Source: SXPK01 sp041168165
GTDB taxonomy: Bacteria > Planctomycetota > UBA1135 > UBA2386
Assembly (NCBI GenBank): GCA_041168165.1
Contig: JBEELK010000027.1
Coordinates: 1-7,282, forward strand
DNA: 7,282 nucleotides
Reading direction: 5' to 3'
In this document: positions 6,165 to 7,282 of the stretch, piece by piece
Numbering within the stretch: position 1 is the stretch's first letter
Layout: each line of letters begins with the position of its first letter
The notes under the pieces: model-generated
Told to the model about the DNA's origin: nothing
Databases searched by the model: none
Seen by the model: the letters and a program-made list of their open reading frames with translations, nothing else
Position numbers and translations under genes: made by a program

Positions 6165-7094
6165 ATGACCGAAGCGAGCGAAGAAGACCGGCGCGAGATG
6201 CTGCGGCAGGTGCGGCGCATCCAAGTGCGCACCGATCGCATGGTCACGGACGTGATGGCCGGTGGCTACACGTCGGTGTTCCGAGGCGCGGGCATCGAGT
6301 TCGATGAAGTACGCGAGTTCGCGCCAGGCGACGACGTGCGATCGGTGGACTGGAACGTCACTGCGCGCGCGGGGAAGCCCTTCGTCAAGAAGTTCATGGA
6401 GGAGCGCGAGCTGACCGTGATGCTCGTGCTCGACGTGTCGCCGTCGACGACGTTTGGCGCAGCGCCCGATGCGCGCAGCGAGCAGGAACGCGCGCGCACG
6501 GTGCGCGAGACGGCGGCGCTCGTTTGCGGTTGCTTTGCGTTCGCGGCGGCTCGCAACAACGACAAGGCGGGCATGGTGACGTTCACCGACCGCATCGAGC
6601 GCTACGTGCCGGCCAAGAAAGGGCGACGCCACGTGCTGCGCCTCGTGCGCGAGGCCTATGCGCAAGAGCACGAAGGCCGCGGCACCGATCTCGCGCAGGC
6701 GCTCGACTACGCCGGCAGGATCCAGCGGCGGCGCGCGGTGATGATCGTCGTCAGCGACTTCTTCGCGCCCGTTCCCGAGCGGCAGTTGCGCGTGCTGGGC
6801 AAACGTCACGACGTGATCCTCGTGCGCATTCGCGATCCGCGCAGCGAGTCGCTGCCCGATGCGGGGTTGTTGCGCTTGCGCGATCCCGAGACGGATCAAT
6901 TGGTCGTCGTCGACACCGCGAGCAAGCGCGTGCGCGCAGAGATCGAACGCCGCACAGCGATGGAGCGCGCGAAGTTTGACGACGCATGCAAGAAGGCGCG
7001 CATCGACGTGCTCGATGTCAGCACGCGCGGCAGCGTCGCGGATCCGATCGTCAAGTTCTTCCGCATGCGCGAACGGCGCGGAGCGAAGCGATGA
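6165..7094 (+). CDS. DUF58 protein with von Willebrand A-type metal site
   Basis: A 309-residue DUF58 protein, the usual genetic partner of MoxR ATPases; it is thought to act as adaptor or partner for the ATPase, though the biochemical role is not settled. The DUF58 hallmark is clear: GAGIEFDEVREFAPGDDVRS (41-60) running into VDWNVTAR (61-68). It is followed by a von Willebrand A fold with an apparently complete metal-ion-dependent adhesion site: DVSPS (Asp90, Ser92, Ser94), Thr174 in GRGTDL, and Asp198 in VVSDFF. There is no transmembrane helix, so this is the short soluble form, about 300 residues, rather than the long membrane-anchored form found elsewhere. The C-terminus (about 255-309) is basic and probably helical. 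The ATG at 6165 lies 37 bases after the MoxR stop, with only a weak GAAG upstream. The gene ends in an ATGA overlap with the next, implying coupled translation with the lipoprotein. Confidence 0.95.
   Translation: MTEASEEDRREMLRQVRRIQVRTDRMVTDVMAGGYTSVFRGAGIEFDEVREFAPGDDVRSVDWNVTARAGKPFVKKFMEERELTVMLVLDVSPSTTFGAAPDARSEQERARTVRETAALVCGCFAFAAARNNDKAGMVTFTDRIERYVPAKKGRRHVLRLVREAYAQEHEGRGTDLAQALDYAGRIQRRRAVMIVVSDFFAPVPERQLRVLGKRHDVILVRIRDPRSESLPDAGLLRLRDPETDQLVVVDTASKRVRAEIERRTAMERAKFDDACKKARIDVLDVSTRGSVADPIVKFFRMRERRGAKR
7080..7083 (+). promoter_or_regulatory. Ribosome binding site of the lipoprotein gene
   Basis: GGAG sits seven bases before the ATG at 7091, inside the end of the DUF58 gene. 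It is the clearest Shine-Dalgarno-like sequence in the window and supports the overlapping ATG as the true start. Confidence 0.5.
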
Positions 7095-7282
7095 ACTTGC
7101 GCGCGTGGTCGTGGTCGCTGTTGGCGTTGCTCGCGGCATGCGCAGAGCGCGCGCCGTGGGACGAGGCTCCGGCGGCGGCTCTCGCAGTGCGCGCCGTTGC
7201 GTCCGCGAGCGAAGTGGGCGTGCTGGATCCGTTCGAGGTCACGGTCGATGCGTTCCGTCGCGCGGACTTGCCTGCGACGTTC
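7091..7282 (+). CDS. Predicted lipoprotein, N-terminal part; possibly BatD/DUF4381-like
   Basis: Only the first 64 codons lie in the window; the frame is open to the edge. The N-terminus is a lipoprotein signal: MNLR, a hydrophobic run (about residues 5-16) and the lipobox LAAC with Cys17, which would be lipidated after cleavage by signal peptidase II. The mature part begins with an alanine-rich, variable linker, then AVRAVASASEVGVLDPFEVTV (residues 31-51 region). This looks like the opening strand pattern of BatD or DUF4381-type proteins, where a short beta-sandwich domain opens with a phrase about a factor having a property. The ATG overlaps the DUF58 stop (ATGA) and has a GGAG site upstream. 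In Bat-type clusters a gene of this kind usually follows DUF58 and precedes von Willebrand A membrane proteins, so such genes are expected just beyond the window. Lipoprotein status is well supported; family membership is tentative. Confidence 0.75.
   Translation, partial: MNLRAWSWSLLALLAACAERAPWDEAPAAALAVRAVASASEVGVLDPFEVTVDAFRRADLPATF

Noticed and set aside
4568..6247. Minus-strand 559-residue open frame opposite the membrane protein and MoxR genes
   Set aside because: It lies antisense to a complete MoxR ATPase with all motifs; its own composition is shadow-like.
6006..7139. Minus-strand 377-residue open frame opposite DUF58
   Set aside because: Antisense to a full DUF58 protein with an intact metal site; histidine/arginine-rich without domain features.

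Overview
This is a compact, very GC-rich bacterial chromosomal window with a strong bias to G or C at the third codon position. That bias leaves long spurious open frames on the opposite strand. It holds two unrelated genes at the left and a same-strand gene cluster, probably operon-like, filling the rest. The likely source is a member of the Planctomycetota or a similar high-GC environmental lineage. The grounds are a large HEAT-repeat protein carrying a TG...W..WW signature, its position next to MoxR and DUF58 genes, and near absence of Shine-Dalgarno sequences. This is an inference from gene style; no rRNA or other phylogenetic marker is present, and Myxococcota or another high-GC group cannot be excluded.

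Left part (1-1745): a ten-helix EamA/DMT-family transporter is encoded on the minus strand (47-979). Facing it across a 111-base divergent spacer is a small DUF1801-type protein (1091-1534). A 211-base gap with no convincing gene follows.

Right part (1746-7282, all plus strand): a 951-residue HEAT-repeat protein, possibly exported, is followed in a TTGA stop/start overlap by a 151-residue protein of unknown family with one membrane helix. After an 84-base gap with a small hairpin come a MoxR-type AAA+ ATPase, a DUF58 protein with a complete von Willebrand A metal site, and (ATGA overlap) the start of a predicted lipoprotein whose mature N-terminus resembles BatD/DUF4381-type proteins. The window ends inside that gene.

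How they may work together: MoxR ATPases commonly act with DUF58 and von Willebrand A proteins as chaperone-like machines that mature or insert cofactors into partner complexes, or that serve envelope stress functions (the Bat/aerotolerance-like layout). Here a large helical-repeat scaffold and a small membrane-anchored protein lie immediately upstream and could be clients, adaptors or assembly platforms. That extension of the MoxR-DUF58 module is the most interesting possibility in the window, but it rests on gene order only. No tRNA, rRNA, CRISPR array, insertion sequence or phage gene was seen.
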